Source: Luxibacter massiliensis (GTDB lineage: Bacteria > Bacillota > Clostridia > Lachnospirales > Lachnospiraceae). Taken from it: a stretch of 64,000 nt of DNA. Under the pieces are notes generated by a model. The model did no database searches. It worked only from the letters and a program-made list of their open reading frames with translations, and was not told the origin of the DNA. This document shows positions 52,249-61,974 of the stretch, piece by piece. The stretch is from the NCBI RefSeq assembly GCF_900604355.1, contig NZ_UWOE01000001.1, forward strand, positions 2,046,001 through 2,110,000. The letters are read 5' to 3'. The position numbers and the translations under genes were made by a program. Position 1 is the first letter of the stretch; the number at the start of each line of letters is the position of its first letter.

Positions 52249-53598
52249 TTAAATAAATTTCTTTTTATTTACCATCTGTACAAGTTCAGCATTGCTCTTT
52301 GTCTGTGCAAACATATTCAGCAGGTTATCAACCGCCTCTTCTGCTTTCAGGCCGTTCATGGCCCTTCGGATAATGTACACAGATTCCTGCTCCTCTTTGC
52401 TGAGCAGCAGGTCTTCCCTTCTTGTCCCTGATTTAGGTATATCGATGGCGGGAAACACTCTTTTTTCCTGCAGTTTCCTGTCCAGCACAAGCTCCATGTT
52501 GCCAGTGCCCTTAAATTCCTCGTATACCACGTCATCCATTTTACTTCCTGTGTCCACCAGGGCTGTGGCCAGGATGGTAAGGCTGCCCCCCTCCCGCATA
52601 TTCCTGGCCGCGCCAAAAATCCTTTTGGGCATATGCAGGGCCGCCGGGTCAAGTCCCCCTGAGAGGGTCCGCCCTGACGGCGGCACTGTCAGATTATAGG
52701 CCCGGGCAAGGCGGGTAATACTGTCCAGGAGTATCATGACATCCTTACCGTGCTCCACCAGCCTCTTGGCCCGTTCAATGACCATTTCCGATACCCTTTT
52801 ATGATGTTCAGGAAGCTCGTCAAATGTAGAATAAATCACTTCTACATTGGGGCCTTCAATGGCTTCTTTAATATCTGTCACTTCCTCCGGCCTCTCATCT
52901 ATCAGAAGAATCAAAAGATGCATATGAGGCTCCCTTTTTTGGACGGAAAGGGCCGTCTCCTTCAAAAGTGTAGTTTTACCTGCCTTGGGCGGAGATACAA
53001 TCATGCCCCTCTGTCCCTTTCCTATGGGTGACAGCAGGTCTACAATCCGCATGGCGGTAGAACTTCCGGGAGTCTCCAGGCGTATCCTCTGATTGGGGAA
53101 AATTGGCGTCAGATCCTCAAAATTGTGGCGTTTGGCTGCCTCTGAAGGCTTCATCTTATTAATAGTAGACACATATAAAAGCGCGCTGAATTTTTCTGAC
53201 TGGGTCTTAACCCTTGTATTTCCTGATATAATATCTCCGGTCTTTAAATTAAACCTGCGTATCTGGGAGGGGGACACATAGACATCATTCTCTCCGGGCA
53301 GGTAATTTTCACAGCGGATAAACCCATAACCGTCAGGCAATACTTCCAGGATTCCATTGGCTGACTTTCCGCTGTCCAGCATCTCAATGTCTGTGCCTTC
53401 TTTCTTTTCCTTCAGCTCTTCCTTTACCTCTTCCTTCGCTTCCGCCGCCGCAGCCTCCAGTTTCTCTTTTTCGTCCTGCGCAAGCATGGCGTCAATCAGC
53501 CCACTCTTCTTCATCGCAGATACCCCTTTCATCTTGCGGGCTTTAGCCAGATCCCTCAGGGTGGCAAGGGGCAGGGATTCATACTTTTCTCTGGTCAT
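52249..53598 (-). CDS. rho: Transcription termination factor Rho
   Basis: A 449-residue hexameric RNA helicase. An N-terminal SAP-like domain (LATLRDLAKARKMKGVSAMKKSGL) is followed by an Ala/Glu/Lys-rich linker (about 42-72), the cold-shock RNA-binding domain (GILEVLPDGYGFIRCENYLPGENDVYVSPSQIRRF) and the ATPase: VSPPKAGKTTLLKE (Walker A), LLIDERPEEVTD and LLDSITRLARAYN. ATG 53598 follows AAGAAAGGAAACTGCAAT. The linker is longer than in E. coli, common in Clostridia. Confidence 0.96.
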   Translation of the reverse strand: MTREKYESLPLATLRDLAKARKMKGVSAMKKSGLIDAMLAQDEKEKLEAAAAEAKEEVKEELKEKKEGTDIEMLDSGKSANGILEVLPDGYGFIRCENYLPGENDVYVSPSQIRRFNLKTGDIISGNTRVKTQSEKFSALLYVSTINKMKPSEAAKRHNFEDLTPIFPNQRIRLETPGSSTAMRIVDLLSPIGKGQRGMIVSPPKAGKTTLLKETALSVQKREPHMHLLILLIDERPEEVTDIKEAIEGPNVEVIYSTFDELPEHHKRVSEMVIERAKRLVEHGKDVMILLDSITRLARAYNLTVPPSGRTLSGGLDPAALHMPKRIFGAARNMREGGSLTILATALVDTGSKMDDVVYEEFKGTGNMELVLDRKLQEKRVFPAIDIPKSGTRREDLLLSKEEQESVYIIRRAMNGLKAEEAVDNLLNMFAQTKSNAELVQMVNKKKFI

Positions 53599-53918
53599 AT
53601 TGCAGTTTCCTTTCTTAAATTTTATGTTAATCATTTCTTAATATTAATTTTAATTGCGGGAATCGTAGTCTGAAATGACTTGTCTGAATTCAGGTATCCT
53701 ATAATACCTGTCTCCATTGTAAATGAGATATTTATACAATCTGTTGCTATTATACATCATACTTTGCGAAAAGAAAAGTATTTTTTCGAATCCCTCTTGC
53801 CCTCCCTTACCTGTTTCCTCCTTGCGTTGCCAATCCAACAGTGTTATTATAGTTGACAGAGAACAGATAAGGCCATTTTGCCTGGAAGAAAACACTAAAT
53901 ATCAGAGAGGTAATTATC

Positions 53919-55067
53919 ATGACAAACAGCGAAAAAGCATTACAGATGCACGAACAGTGGAGAGGAAAGCTTGAGACTACAGCAAAGGCCCATGTGAACA
54001 CCAGAGAGGACCTGGCCATCGCTTATACCCCGGGCGTAGCCGAGCCTTGCAAGGCCATTGCTAAAGACCCGGAGGCTGCCTATACCTATACAATAAAATC
54101 AAATACAATCGCCGTCGTATCAGACGGAAGCGCTGTCCTGGGCCTTGGAAATATCGGTGCCCGCGCCGCCATGCCGGTAATGGAAGGAAAGGCCGTCCTA
54201 TTCAAAGAATTTGGCGGCGTCAATGCGGTGCCCATCTGCCTGGATACACAGGACACAGAGGAGATCATCAAAACTGTGGCGAATATTGCCCCTGCCTTTG
54301 GCGGTATTAACCTGGAGGATATTTCTGCACCCCGGTGCTTTGAAATCGAAGACCGGTTAAAAGAGCTGCTGGACATCCCGGTTTTCCACGACGACCAGCA
54401 CGGCACAGCCATTGTGGTCCTGGCCGGGATTATCAATGCCCTGAAAGTGACAGGCCGCCAAAAAAAGTCCTGTAAAGTAGTCATTAATGGAGCCGGCTCT
54501 GCCGGCGTGGCCATCACAAACCTTCTCCTGACCTATGGGTTTACAGATATTATATTGTGTGACAGCAAGGGAATCGTCTCCCCCTCTGCGCCAAATCTGA
54601 ACTGGATCAAAAAGAAAATGGCCGAGATTACAAATCCCCGCGGCATTACAGGCAAACTGGCCGATGCCATGAAGGGCGCCGACATTTTTGTGGGCGTCTC
54701 TGCACCTAATATCCTGTCAAAGGAAATGGTGGAGACTATGAACGAAGATTCCATCATTTTTGCCCTGTCCAATCCTGTGCCCGAGATCATGCCTGATGTG
54801 GCAAAGGCCGGCGGGGCAAAAGTCATCGGGACCGGACGTTCCGATTTCCCCAACCAGGTCAATAATGTGGTGGCATTCCCTGGAATATTTAAAGGGGCCC
54901 TAGAAGGCCGTGCCCCACAGATAACGGAAGATATGAAGCTGGCCACAGCAAAGGCTATCGCCGGACTTGTCTCTGACGATGAGCTAGATGAAAACCATAT
55001 CCTGCCTGAGGCCTTTGACCCCCGCGTGTCCGAAGCTGTAAGCAGGGCCGTGAAAGAATTGATATAA
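53919..55067 (+). CDS. NAD(P)-dependent malic enzyme
   Basis: A 382-residue short malic enzyme (malate to pyruvate plus CO2). LAIAYTPGVAEPCKAIAKDPEAAYTYTIKSN contains the catalytic Tyr and Lys region, FHDDQHGTAIVVLAGI the metal Asp residues, and INGAGSAGVAI the NAD fold. The length equals the bacterial short form without a phosphotransacetylase domain. A site AGAGAGGTAATTATC precedes the ATG. It is divergent from rho. Confidence 0.94.
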   Translation: MTNSEKALQMHEQWRGKLETTAKAHVNTREDLAIAYTPGVAEPCKAIAKDPEAAYTYTIKSNTIAVVSDGSAVLGLGNIGARAAMPVMEGKAVLFKEFGGVNAVPICLDTQDTEEIIKTVANIAPAFGGINLEDISAPRCFEIEDRLKELLDIPVFHDDQHGTAIVVLAGIINALKVTGRQKKSCKVVINGAGSAGVAITNLLLTYGFTDIILCDSKGIVSPSAPNLNWIKKKMAEITNPRGITGKLADAMKGADIFVGVSAPNILSKEMVETMNEDSIIFALSNPVPEIMPDVAKAGGAKVIGTGRSDFPNQVNNVVAFPGIFKGALEGRAPQITEDMKLATAKAIAGLVSDDELDENHILPEAFDPRVSEAVSRAVKELI

Positions 55068-55091
55068 ATGTGAAGAAGGAACAAATATAAA

Positions 55092-56018
55092 ATGAACCGC
55101 TGGGGAGAGAAACGCTATCATTCCATGGATTATGATCTAAAAACGGTCTATGGGGAGAAGGTCTATAAAATCACGCTCAACGGGGGCATGACCTGCCCTA
55201 ACCGGGACGGCACCCTGGGTTTTAATGGCTGCATTTTCTGCAGCGCCAAAGGCTCAGGGGATTTTGCCGGCTCCTGTGGTTTATCTGTTGCCCAACAGAT
55301 TGCCGCTGGGAAAAAAGAGCTGGCCGAAAAACGCCCTGTCCATTCCTTTATTGCATATTTCCAGGCTTTCACCAATACTTACGCCCCTGTCTCCAGGCTG
55401 GAAGCCTTGTATACAGAGGCTTTAAAAGACCCTGATGTGAAAATCCTCTCCATTGCCACCCGGCCCGACTGCCTGGGGCCTTCCGTACTCACTCTTCTGG
55501 AGAGAATAAACCGCACCCGCCCTGTCTGGGTAGAGCTTGGCCTCCAGACCATCCACCCTGGCACGGCAGCATTTATCCGTCGGGGATATGAACTCCCTGT
55601 CTTTGAGCAGGCAGTGCAGAACCTGAGGGCCATAGGGATCACAGTGATTGTCCACACAATCCTTTATCTTCCCGGGGAGACACAGGAACAGATGCTGGAG
55701 ACCTTAGAATATTTAAACCACATGGATATCCAGGGGATTAAGCTGCAGCTGCTCCATATTTTGAGAGATACTGATTTGGCGGTTATTTATGAAAACCAGC
55801 CATTTCATGTGCCAGACATGGCTGAATACATCCAATTTCTTGGAACCTGCATATCCAGGCTTAACCCACAGATTGCCATTCACAGGCTGACCGGGGACGG
55901 CCCAAAGGAGCTTTTAGCTGCGCCTATGTGGACGCAAAACAAGCGTACAGTATTAAACGCGCTGCAGCACTATTTGAAGGAGCAAGATATCTGGCAGGGA
56001 AAGGAGTATCATGACTGA
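55092..56018 (+). CDS. Radical SAM protein, TIGR01212/YhcC family
   Basis: A 308-residue radical SAM protein. YKITLNGGMTCPNRDGTLGFNGCIFCSAKGSGDFAG carries the Cys cluster (C-x10-C-x2-C, an expanded form typical of this family), then ELGLQTIHPGTAAFIRRGYELPVFEQAV and YLPGETQEQMLETLEYLN. The family member YtqA/YhcC has unknown substrates. It overlaps the DUF4364 gene by 8 nt, so they are coupled. Confidence 0.92.
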   Translation: MNRWGEKRYHSMDYDLKTVYGEKVYKITLNGGMTCPNRDGTLGFNGCIFCSAKGSGDFAGSCGLSVAQQIAAGKKELAEKRPVHSFIAYFQAFTNTYAPVSRLEALYTEALKDPDVKILSIATRPDCLGPSVLTLLERINRTRPVWVELGLQTIHPGTAAFIRRGYELPVFEQAVQNLRAIGITVIVHTILYLPGETQEQMLETLEYLNHMDIQGIKLQLLHILRDTDLAVIYENQPFHVPDMAEYIQFLGTCISRLNPQIAIHRLTGDGPKELLAAPMWTQNKRTVLNALQHYLKEQDIWQGKEYHD

Positions 56019-56523
56019 AACATTGACACTATATAAATTAATTATATTGTACATGCTCAAGAAAGTGGATTTTCCACTGACCACCTCCCAAATCTCAGAA
56101 TTTATTCTGGACAAAGGATATACCACCTATTTTAAGCTGCAGGGAGCTTTATCTGAAATGCTGGACTCTGAGCTTTTGCGGGTGGAGTCCACCCACAACC
56201 GGACCTTGTACCATCTCACAGAAAACGGGGACGAAACTATCCAGTATTTTAAAAATAAGATCTCCCCCGCCATCCAGAAAGATATAAATGATTTTTTAAA
56301 GGAAAAGCAGTATGACTTAAAGGAGGAGGCGGCCGTCAAGGCAGATTACTACCTGAATACAAACCACGAATACGAAATCCGCTGCCAGATCACAGAAAAC
56401 GGCTTCAGCTTGATTGACTTAAAACTGACAGTACCTACGGAGGTTGAGGCTGAGACCATTGTGAATCATTGGACAAGAAAAAGCCAGGATGTCTATGCGT
56501 CAATCCTGGCCCAGCTTCTCTAA
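56011..56523 (+). CDS. DUF4364 family protein
   Basis: A 170-residue protein with a winged-helix-like N-terminus (LTLYKLIILYMLKKVDFPLTTSQISEFILDKGYTTYFKLQGALSEMLDSELL) and a C-terminal domain of unknown role. DUF4364 is nearly confined to Clostridia. It is probably a DNA-binding regulator, by fold. Its 3' end overlaps the convergent rarA gene by 24 bp. Confidence 0.87.
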   Translation: MTETLTLYKLIILYMLKKVDFPLTTSQISEFILDKGYTTYFKLQGALSEMLDSELLRVESTHNRTLYHLTENGDETIQYFKNKISPAIQKDINDFLKEKQYDLKEEAAVKADYYLNTNHEYEIRCQITENGFSLIDLKLTVPTEVEAETIVNHWTRKSQDVYASILAQLL

Positions 56524-57816
56524 ATATTCTTTTATTTTCTTTTCATATCCCAGTTCGCCGGGTTCATAGAACCTGGCGTCTTTTATCTCATCCGGGAGAT
56601 ACTGCTGCTTTACATAATGTCCGGGGTAATCATGGGCATACTGATAGCCTGTCCCCCTCCCCAGCTCCCTGGAGCCTTTATAATGAGAATCCTGCAGATG
56701 GGCCGGAACTGTGGTCTTGACCTTTCTTACATTCTCCCCGGCAGCAAATATAGCCAAAGTTGCGGAGTTGCTTTTTGGCGCAGATGCCACATAGGTCACT
56801 GCCTGTGACAGTATAATCTGTGCCTCCGGCATGCCGATCCTCTCCACAGCCTGGGCCGCAGACACGGCGACAGTGAGGGCCATGGGATCAGCATTCCCCA
56901 CATCCTCAGAGGCGCAGATCATAATCCTGCGAGCAATAAATTTAATATCTTCCCCTGCATACAGCATCTTTGCCAAATAGTACACCGCAGCGTCAGGGTC
57001 AGACCCCCGCATACTTTTAATAAACGCTGAGATTGTATCATAGTGGTTATCGCCATCCTTATCATAGCGCACTGCTCTTTTCTGGATACATTCAGCCGCC
57101 ACATCCAGCGTAATGTGTATCTGCCCATCATCTGCCCGCTTGGTTGTCAGGACTCCAAGCTCAACTGCATTGAGGGCGCTCCTGGCATCCCCGCCGGATA
57201 TGTCCGCCAGAAAGTCCAGGGCATCCTCGTCTATGTCCGCCCCAAAGCTCCCCATACCCTTTTCTTTGTCATACACTGCCCGTTTAATCAGCGTCCTGAT
57301 ATCCTCCCGGTTCAAAGATTTCAGCTCAAATATACTGGACCGGGACAAAAGGGCGCCATTCACCTCAAAATAAGGGTTCTCCGTAGTCGCCCCGATAAGG
57401 GTGACTGTCCCGTCCTCCACAAAAGGAAGTAGGTAGTCCTGCTGCCCCTTGTTAAACCTGTGGATCTCATCAATAAACAGGATTGTCCGCTTCTGGTACA
57501 TGCCCAGCAGCTCTTTAGCTTCCCTTACAACCTCCTCCATATCCTTCTTCCCAGCCACAGTAGCATTGATCTGCTTAAACTGGGCGCTGGTAGTGTTGGC
57601 AATCACCTTGGCCAATGTGGTCTTTCCCGTCCCCGGAGGGCCATAAAAAATCAGGGAACTTAATTTGTCTGCCTTGATGGCGCGGTATAAAAGCTTGTCT
57701 TTGCCTATAATATGCTGCTGCCCCACCACCTCCTCCAATGTAGCAGGCCGCATCCTGGATGCCAGGGGCGCTTCTTTTTCCTGTTTCGTCTCTCTCATAT
57801 AATCAAACAAATCCAT
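56500..57816 (-). CDS. rarA: Replication-associated recombination protein A (RarA/MgsA)
   Basis: A 438-residue AAA+ ATPase related to clamp loaders. LASRMRPATLEEVVGQQHIIG at the N-terminus, FYGPPGTGKTTLAKVIA (Walker A), ILFIDEIHRFNKGQQDYLLPFVEDG (Walker B), GATTENPYFEVNGALLSRSSIFEL (sensor 1/arginine finger), then ISGGDARSALNAVE and the C-terminal YPGHYVKQQYLPDE. It acts at stalled replication forks. Confidence 0.94.
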   Translation of the reverse strand: MDLFDYMRETKQEKEAPLASRMRPATLEEVVGQQHIIGKDKLLYRAIKADKLSSLIFYGPPGTGKTTLAKVIANTTSAQFKQINATVAGKKDMEEVVREAKELLGMYQKRTILFIDEIHRFNKGQQDYLLPFVEDGTVTLIGATTENPYFEVNGALLSRSSIFELKSLNREDIRTLIKRAVYDKEKGMGSFGADIDEDALDFLADISGGDARSALNAVELGVLTTKRADDGQIHITLDVAAECIQKRAVRYDKDGDNHYDTISAFIKSMRGSDPDAAVYYLAKMLYAGEDIKFIARRIMICASEDVGNADPMALTVAVSAAQAVERIGMPEAQIILSQAVTYVASAPKSNSATLAIFAAGENVRKVKTTVPAHLQDSHYKGSRELGRGTGYQYAHDYPGHYVKQQYLPDEIKDARFYEPGELGYEKKIKEYLEKLGQD

Positions 57817-57863
57817 ATGTTTCCTCCTGTCACTGCCGTACTGCCCCTTCTGGCCATCCAGGC

Positions 57864-58589
57864 TTATGCCTGATTAATGCCTGATAGTTCACGGACCACT
57901 TCCCCGGCAATTAAAAGTCCCGCCACCGGTGGGACAAATGATATGCTCCCGGGGATGCTCCTGCGCGCCCCTGAATCCTCCCCTGTCTCATTGCCCTTTG
58001 TGCTGACAGGCTTCTCACGGGAGTAAAGTACCTTTACGTGGGAAATCCCCCTGGCCTTCAATTCCCGCCTCATCACCCTGCACAGAGGGCATACACTGGT
58101 TTTTTCCAAATCCTCTATCTCAAACAGTTCAGCATGCAGTTTATTCCCTGTCCCCATACTGCTTATAATAGGTATATTTTTCTTATGTGCCAGCTCCACA
58201 AGTGCCAGTTTAGCAGTCACTGTATCAATGGCGTCAATGATATAGTCCGGCTTCCTGGCAAGCAATGCCTCCAGATTATCAGGCAGGACAAATATCTCAT
58301 GAGTCTCCACCTCTATAGCAGGGTTAATATCCTTAATCCTGGACTCCATGGTCTTTGTCTTATACATACCAATGGTGCTGTGGTAAGCAATAGACTGCCT
58401 GTTAATGTTCGTAAGGGAGACAGTATCATTGTCAACCAGTGTCAGCCGGCCAACACCACTTCTGGCAAGCGCCTCTATACAGTGGGAACCCACGCCGCCC
58501 ACCCCGAATACCATCACAGAGGCCTGCTTTAATTTCTCCATTTTTTCTGTCCCTATCAGCAATTCCGTACGGGAATATTCATTCAGCAT
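57864..58589 (-). CDS. tcdA: tRNA threonylcarbamoyladenosine dehydratase
   Basis: A 241-residue ThiF/E1-like ATP-dependent enzyme that makes cyclic t6A in tRNA. VMVFGVGGVGSHCIEALARSGVGRLTLVDNDTVSLTNINRQ shows the nucleotide-binding GxGxxG and the E1 Asp/Arg. CPLCRVMRRELKARGI is the zinc/Cys region, and SFVPPVAGLLIAGEVV closes it. It is 48 bp upstream of rarA on the same strand. Confidence 0.9.
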   Translation of the reverse strand: MLNEYSRTELLIGTEKMEKLKQASVMVFGVGGVGSHCIEALARSGVGRLTLVDNDTVSLTNINRQSIAYHSTIGMYKTKTMESRIKDINPAIEVETHEIFVLPDNLEALLARKPDYIIDAIDTVTAKLALVELAHKKNIPIISSMGTGNKLHAELFEIEDLEKTSVCPLCRVMRRELKARGISHVKVLYSREKPVSTKGNETGEDSGARRSIPGSISFVPPVAGLLIAGEVVRELSGINQA

Positions 58590-58685
58590 GATACATTAGT
58601 CCTTTCTGCCATTGCCGCTTTTAGGGAATATACGTCAAATTCCCGGCACTTCTGCAGTATACTGCACCATTGCGTGCAGATGCTG

Positions 58686-59504
58686 TCAGTCCAGCAGCAG
58701 TTCATCTACTGTCACAAATTCGTATCCCTCAGCCTTGAGCAGATCTACAATGCGCAGGGCCGCCTTCACAGAACTTCCATAACAGTCATGTAACAAAATA
58801 ATATCATTTTCTTCTGTTTCCGTCACTACTTTATTTACAATTTCATCTACATTTTCTGTAGCCCAGTCCAGAGGATCCACGCTCCACATGACTGGAAGGA
58901 GCTGGATCTTCTCAGCCAGCTCTTTCTGGAATGCTCCGAAGGGAGGCCGCATAAACTCTACTTTTTCTCCGGTGATCCCCTCAATAAGGCTGTTTGTCAT
59001 AGCCAGTTCTTGATACGCCTGGCTATCCTTAAGCTTTGTAATTTCTACATGATGGTATGTGTGGTTCCCTATCAGATGTCCTTCCTCATACAGCCTTTTT
59101 ACAATCTCACTGCCGCCCTCCTGTTCAATATTCATGCCTATCAGGAAAAAGGTGGCCTTCACATCTCTTTCTTTCAGTCCATCCAGCAGTTTCGGCGTCC
59201 AGGTAGGATTAGGGCCATCGTCAAAGGTAAGGGCAATCTTAGGTTTGGTTTCCTGGCTGTCTTTTGGGGCAGTGTCTGGATTTTGTTCACCTCCCCCTGT
59301 ATTTTCCCCAGCCATGTCCCCGGACTCCTTAGATACGAAAGCATGTGTGCCCTGTATGGCTGCATCTGCCTCCAGGTTGCCCCCTTCTCCTGCCCCGCCC
59401 CAAATACTCCCTTGTATAAAGGACGGGTATGTAAATCCCAAAAGCATGAATACATACATCATGCCGGCTAACTGTACCAATCTTTTTAATCGCAAACAGC
59501 ACAC
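58686..59504 (-). CDS. Polysaccharide deacetylase (NodB domain), secreted or anchored
   Basis: A roughly 270-residue protein. A hydrophobic N-terminus (LAGMMYVFMLLGFTYPSFIQ) suggests a signal or anchor. A low-complexity linker (about 35-85) follows, then the NodB domain: IALTFDDGPNPTWTPKLLD (catalytic Asp-Asp), IGNHTYHHVEITKL (metal His residues), RPPFGAF and DIILLHDCYGS. It would remove acetyl groups from peptidoglycan or another polysaccharide outside the membrane. No ATG lies at the start; GTG (59504) or TTG (59495) is likely, the latter with better spacing from AAAAAGG. Confidence 0.9.
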   Translation of the reverse strand: MCCLRLKRLVQLAGMMYVFMLLGFTYPSFIQGSIWGGAGEGGNLEADAAIQGTHAFVSKESGDMAGENTGGGEQNPDTAPKDSQETKPKIALTFDDGPNPTWTPKLLDGLKERDVKATFFLIGMNIEQEGGSEIVKRLYEEGHLIGNHTYHHVEITKLKDSQAYQELAMTNSLIEGITGEKVEFMRPPFGAFQKELAEKIQLLPVMWSVDPLDWATENVDEIVNKVVTETEENDIILLHDCYGSSVKAALRIVDLLKAEGYEFVTVDELLLD

Positions 59505-59599
59505 AACCTTTTTAGACTTCTTTTAAATATATGCATTGTGCTAAATTTTTATTGATGTTATAATTACCATTGTGCCACATATGAGGAGGTTATATTAAA

Positions 59600-60994
59600 A
59601 TGGAAAAAACAACACTATCTGAAAATAAAATGGGCGTCATGCCTGTCCCCAAACTGCTGATATCCATGTCTCTGCCTATGATTATCTCCATGCTAGTGCA
59701 GGCTCTGTACAACATCGTAGACAGCGTGTTTGTCGCGCAGATTAACGAAAATGCACTGACCGCCGTTTCCCTGGCATTTCCTGTGCAAAACCTTATGATC
59801 GCCATCGCCGCAGGTACAGGGGTAGGCATCAACGCCCTTCTGTCAAGGAATCTTGGTGAAAAAAAATTTAAAGAAGCGGATGAAACAGCCAGGAACGGGA
59901 TTTTTCTTGGCATTATCAGCTGTATTGTCATGGCCCTGATAGGAATTTTTGGTTCCCGCCTTTTTTTCACTATTCAGACAAATGACCCGGAAATTGTCCA
60001 GTACGGAACCCAGTATATGCTTATTATTACAGTTGTCTCTGCGGGAATCTTTATGCAGATTACCTTTGAGCGCCTGCTGCAGTCCACTGGTAAGACTATC
60101 TATAACATGATTACCCAGGGTACCGGGGCTATCATCAATATTATCCTGGATCCAATCTTGATTTTCGGTATGTTCGGGCTGCCCCGGCTGGAGGTGGCTG
60201 GCGCCGCCATTGCCACCGTCATCGGACAGATTGTGGCAGTGCTGCTTTCTCTTTATTTTAACTGTAAAAAAAATACAGAACTGAATCTAAATATGAAAGG
60301 GTTCCGGCCTAACAAAACGATTATTGCCAACATCTATAAAGTAGGGGTTCCTTCTATTATTATGCAGTCCATTGGCTCTGTCATGGTATTTGGCATGAAT
60401 AAGATTCTTCTCCTGTTCTCCTCCACTGCAGCGGCAGTGTTTGGAGTATATTTTAAACTGCAGAGCTTTATCTTTATGCCTGTATTTGGACTGAACAATG
60501 GTATGATCCCCATTGTTGCCTATAACTATGGCGCCAAGGACAAAAAACGTATCCAGGGCACCATTCGTCTGAGCATCCTGCTTGCAGTAGGCATTATGCT
60601 GATAGGCCTTGCCCTGTTCCAGCTATTCCCTGCAAAGTTTTTGTCTTTCTTTGATGCATCGGCACAAATGCTGGAAATTGGCGTGCCGGCCTTAAGAATC
60701 ATCAGCCTCAGCTTTATCTTTGCTGGTTATTCTATTATCGTAAGCTCTGTATTCCAGGCTCTGGGAAACGGTGTGTACAGCCTCATTGTCTCTGTGGCCA
60801 GGCAGATGTTCGTGATTCTTCCTGTGGCCTATATATTTGCAGAACTTTTCGGATTGGCAAGGGTATGGTGGGCCATCCCCATAGCAGAGATTGTCTCGCT
60901 TGTGTTATGTACACTTTTATTTAAGAGGATAAACCGCCTTAAGCTCATCCCTCTTGAGAAGCCGGAGGATACCCCCGGCGAGGAGGCCCCCTGA
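59600..60994 (+). CDS. MATE-family efflux transporter
   Basis: A 464-residue polytopic protein with 12 predicted membrane helices. The MATE repeat is visible as LLISMSLPMIISMLVQALYNIVDSVFVAQI and again near residue 245 as IYKVGVPSIIMQSIGSVMVFGMNKILLLFS. GMIPIVAYNYGAKDKKRIQGTI is conserved. It would export drugs or metabolites using a cation gradient. A site GAGGAGG precedes the ATG. It is convergent with the AraC-type gene. Confidence 0.92.
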   Translation: MEKTTLSENKMGVMPVPKLLISMSLPMIISMLVQALYNIVDSVFVAQINENALTAVSLAFPVQNLMIAIAAGTGVGINALLSRNLGEKKFKEADETARNGIFLGIISCIVMALIGIFGSRLFFTIQTNDPEIVQYGTQYMLIITVVSAGIFMQITFERLLQSTGKTIYNMITQGTGAIINIILDPILIFGMFGLPRLEVAGAAIATVIGQIVAVLLSLYFNCKKNTELNLNMKGFRPNKTIIANIYKVGVPSIIMQSIGSVMVFGMNKILLLFSSTAAAVFGVYFKLQSFIFMPVFGLNNGMIPIVAYNYGAKDKKRIQGTIRLSILLAVGIMLIGLALFQLFPAKFLSFFDASAQMLEIGVPALRIISLSFIFAGYSIIVSSVFQALGNGVYSLIVSVARQMFVILPVAYIFAELFGLARVWWAIPIAEIVSLVLCTLLFKRINRLKLIPLEKPEDTPGEEAP

Positions 60995-61016
60995 TATTTA
61001 TCCCCGGGAGCAACAC

Positions 61017-61053
61017 GCCAAGCGGGCATGTTTACATGTCTATTTGGCGGCTG
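61017..61053. repeat. Palindromic segment between the MATE and AraC-type genes
   Basis: CGCCAA (GCGGG) CATGT-TT-ACATG (TCTAT) TTGGCG is a near-perfect dyad, followed at about 61061-61080 by a GGGGG/CCCCC hairpin. No T-run follows. It may be a terminator or a small dispersed repeat. Confidence 0.5.
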
Positions 61054-61104
61054 CCGCGGGGGTCTGATCCCCCGGTGCTTGCATCGCTGGTAATTTGATG
61101 CCCC

Positions 61105-61974
61105 CTATGCCTGCATCGGGGTCTTTGACTTAAGGGTTCCCATGCCGCCCTTTTCCCTGTATTGCGTGGGCGTCACTCCCACCTGCTTTTTGAAAGCCTT
61201 AGAAAAGTACAGATTATTTTCAAACCCCACAGAGTAGGCCACTGCTGACACAGAAAGGCTTGTCTCTTTTAACAGGCGGCTGGCCTGGCGGATACGGAAT
61301 TCACTCAAATATTCCTTGGGCGACTGGCCCAGGCAGGTCAGGAAAGAACGGTACAGATAACTCCGGCTGATTCCCACATAGGATGCCACATCTTCCACCG
61401 TAATTGGATAGGAATAGCTGGTCGATATGTAGTCCTCGGCCTTTTCCACATAGGCCAGCCGTATATTTTTGACAGGCTCTGACCGGGATGCATACTGCAT
61501 AAACGCAGCCAGCAGGGTATAAAGGGCCCCCGCCATGGCCACTGCCGCCTCATAGCTGTTCCCTTTCACTTCATAGATCTTGTTCAGCCGGTCCCTCAAG
61601 AGTTTCCCCGGGGGGCCGGATTTTTGAATATAAGGTGCCTCTCTCGTAAAATCTGTGGCCTGGATAATAGGCGCGGCGTCTGTCCCCATGAAGCCGACCC
61701 AGGCATATTCCCATGGATTTTCCCTGTCTGCAGAGTACCTAACCTCTGTGTCCGGAAACAAAATAAAAGTATCGCCTGCAGACAGCCGGTATGTATTTCC
61801 ATTTACACTGTAGGTGCCGCACCCTGAAAGAATATGGTGGATACAGAAATGGTTCCTGATTCCCGGCCCCCACTGATAAAAAGGTTCGCACTTCTGATAC
61901 CCCACATTGTACACAGATAAGGATGTCAGGAGTTTCCCCCCTACTTTATATGAATATTTATATGAATCTTTCAT
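61105..61974 (-). CDS. AraC-family transcriptional regulator
   Basis: A 289-residue AraC/XylS protein. An N-terminal cupin sugar-binding domain (FCIHHILSGCGTYSVNGNTYRLSAGDTFILFPDTEVRYS, about 42-80) precedes the C-terminal double HTH (ITVEDVASYVGISRSYLYRSFLTCLGQSPKEYLSEFRIRQASRLL, then VAYSVGFENNLYFSKAFKKQVGVTPTQYR). It resembles raffinose/melibiose operon activators. Being divergent from galK-galE, it probably controls galactoside use. Confidence 0.9.
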   Translation of the reverse strand: MKDSYKYSYKVGGKLLTSLSVYNVGYQKCEPFYQWGPGIRNHFCIHHILSGCGTYSVNGNTYRLSAGDTFILFPDTEVRYSADRENPWEYAWVGFMGTDAAPIIQATDFTREAPYIQKSGPPGKLLRDRLNKIYEVKGNSYEAAVAMAGALYTLLAAFMQYASRSEPVKNIRLAYVEKAEDYISTSYSYPITVEDVASYVGISRSYLYRSFLTCLGQSPKEYLSEFRIRQASRLLKETSLSVSAVAYSVGFENNLYFSKAFKKQVGVTPTQYREKGGMGTLKSKTPMQA

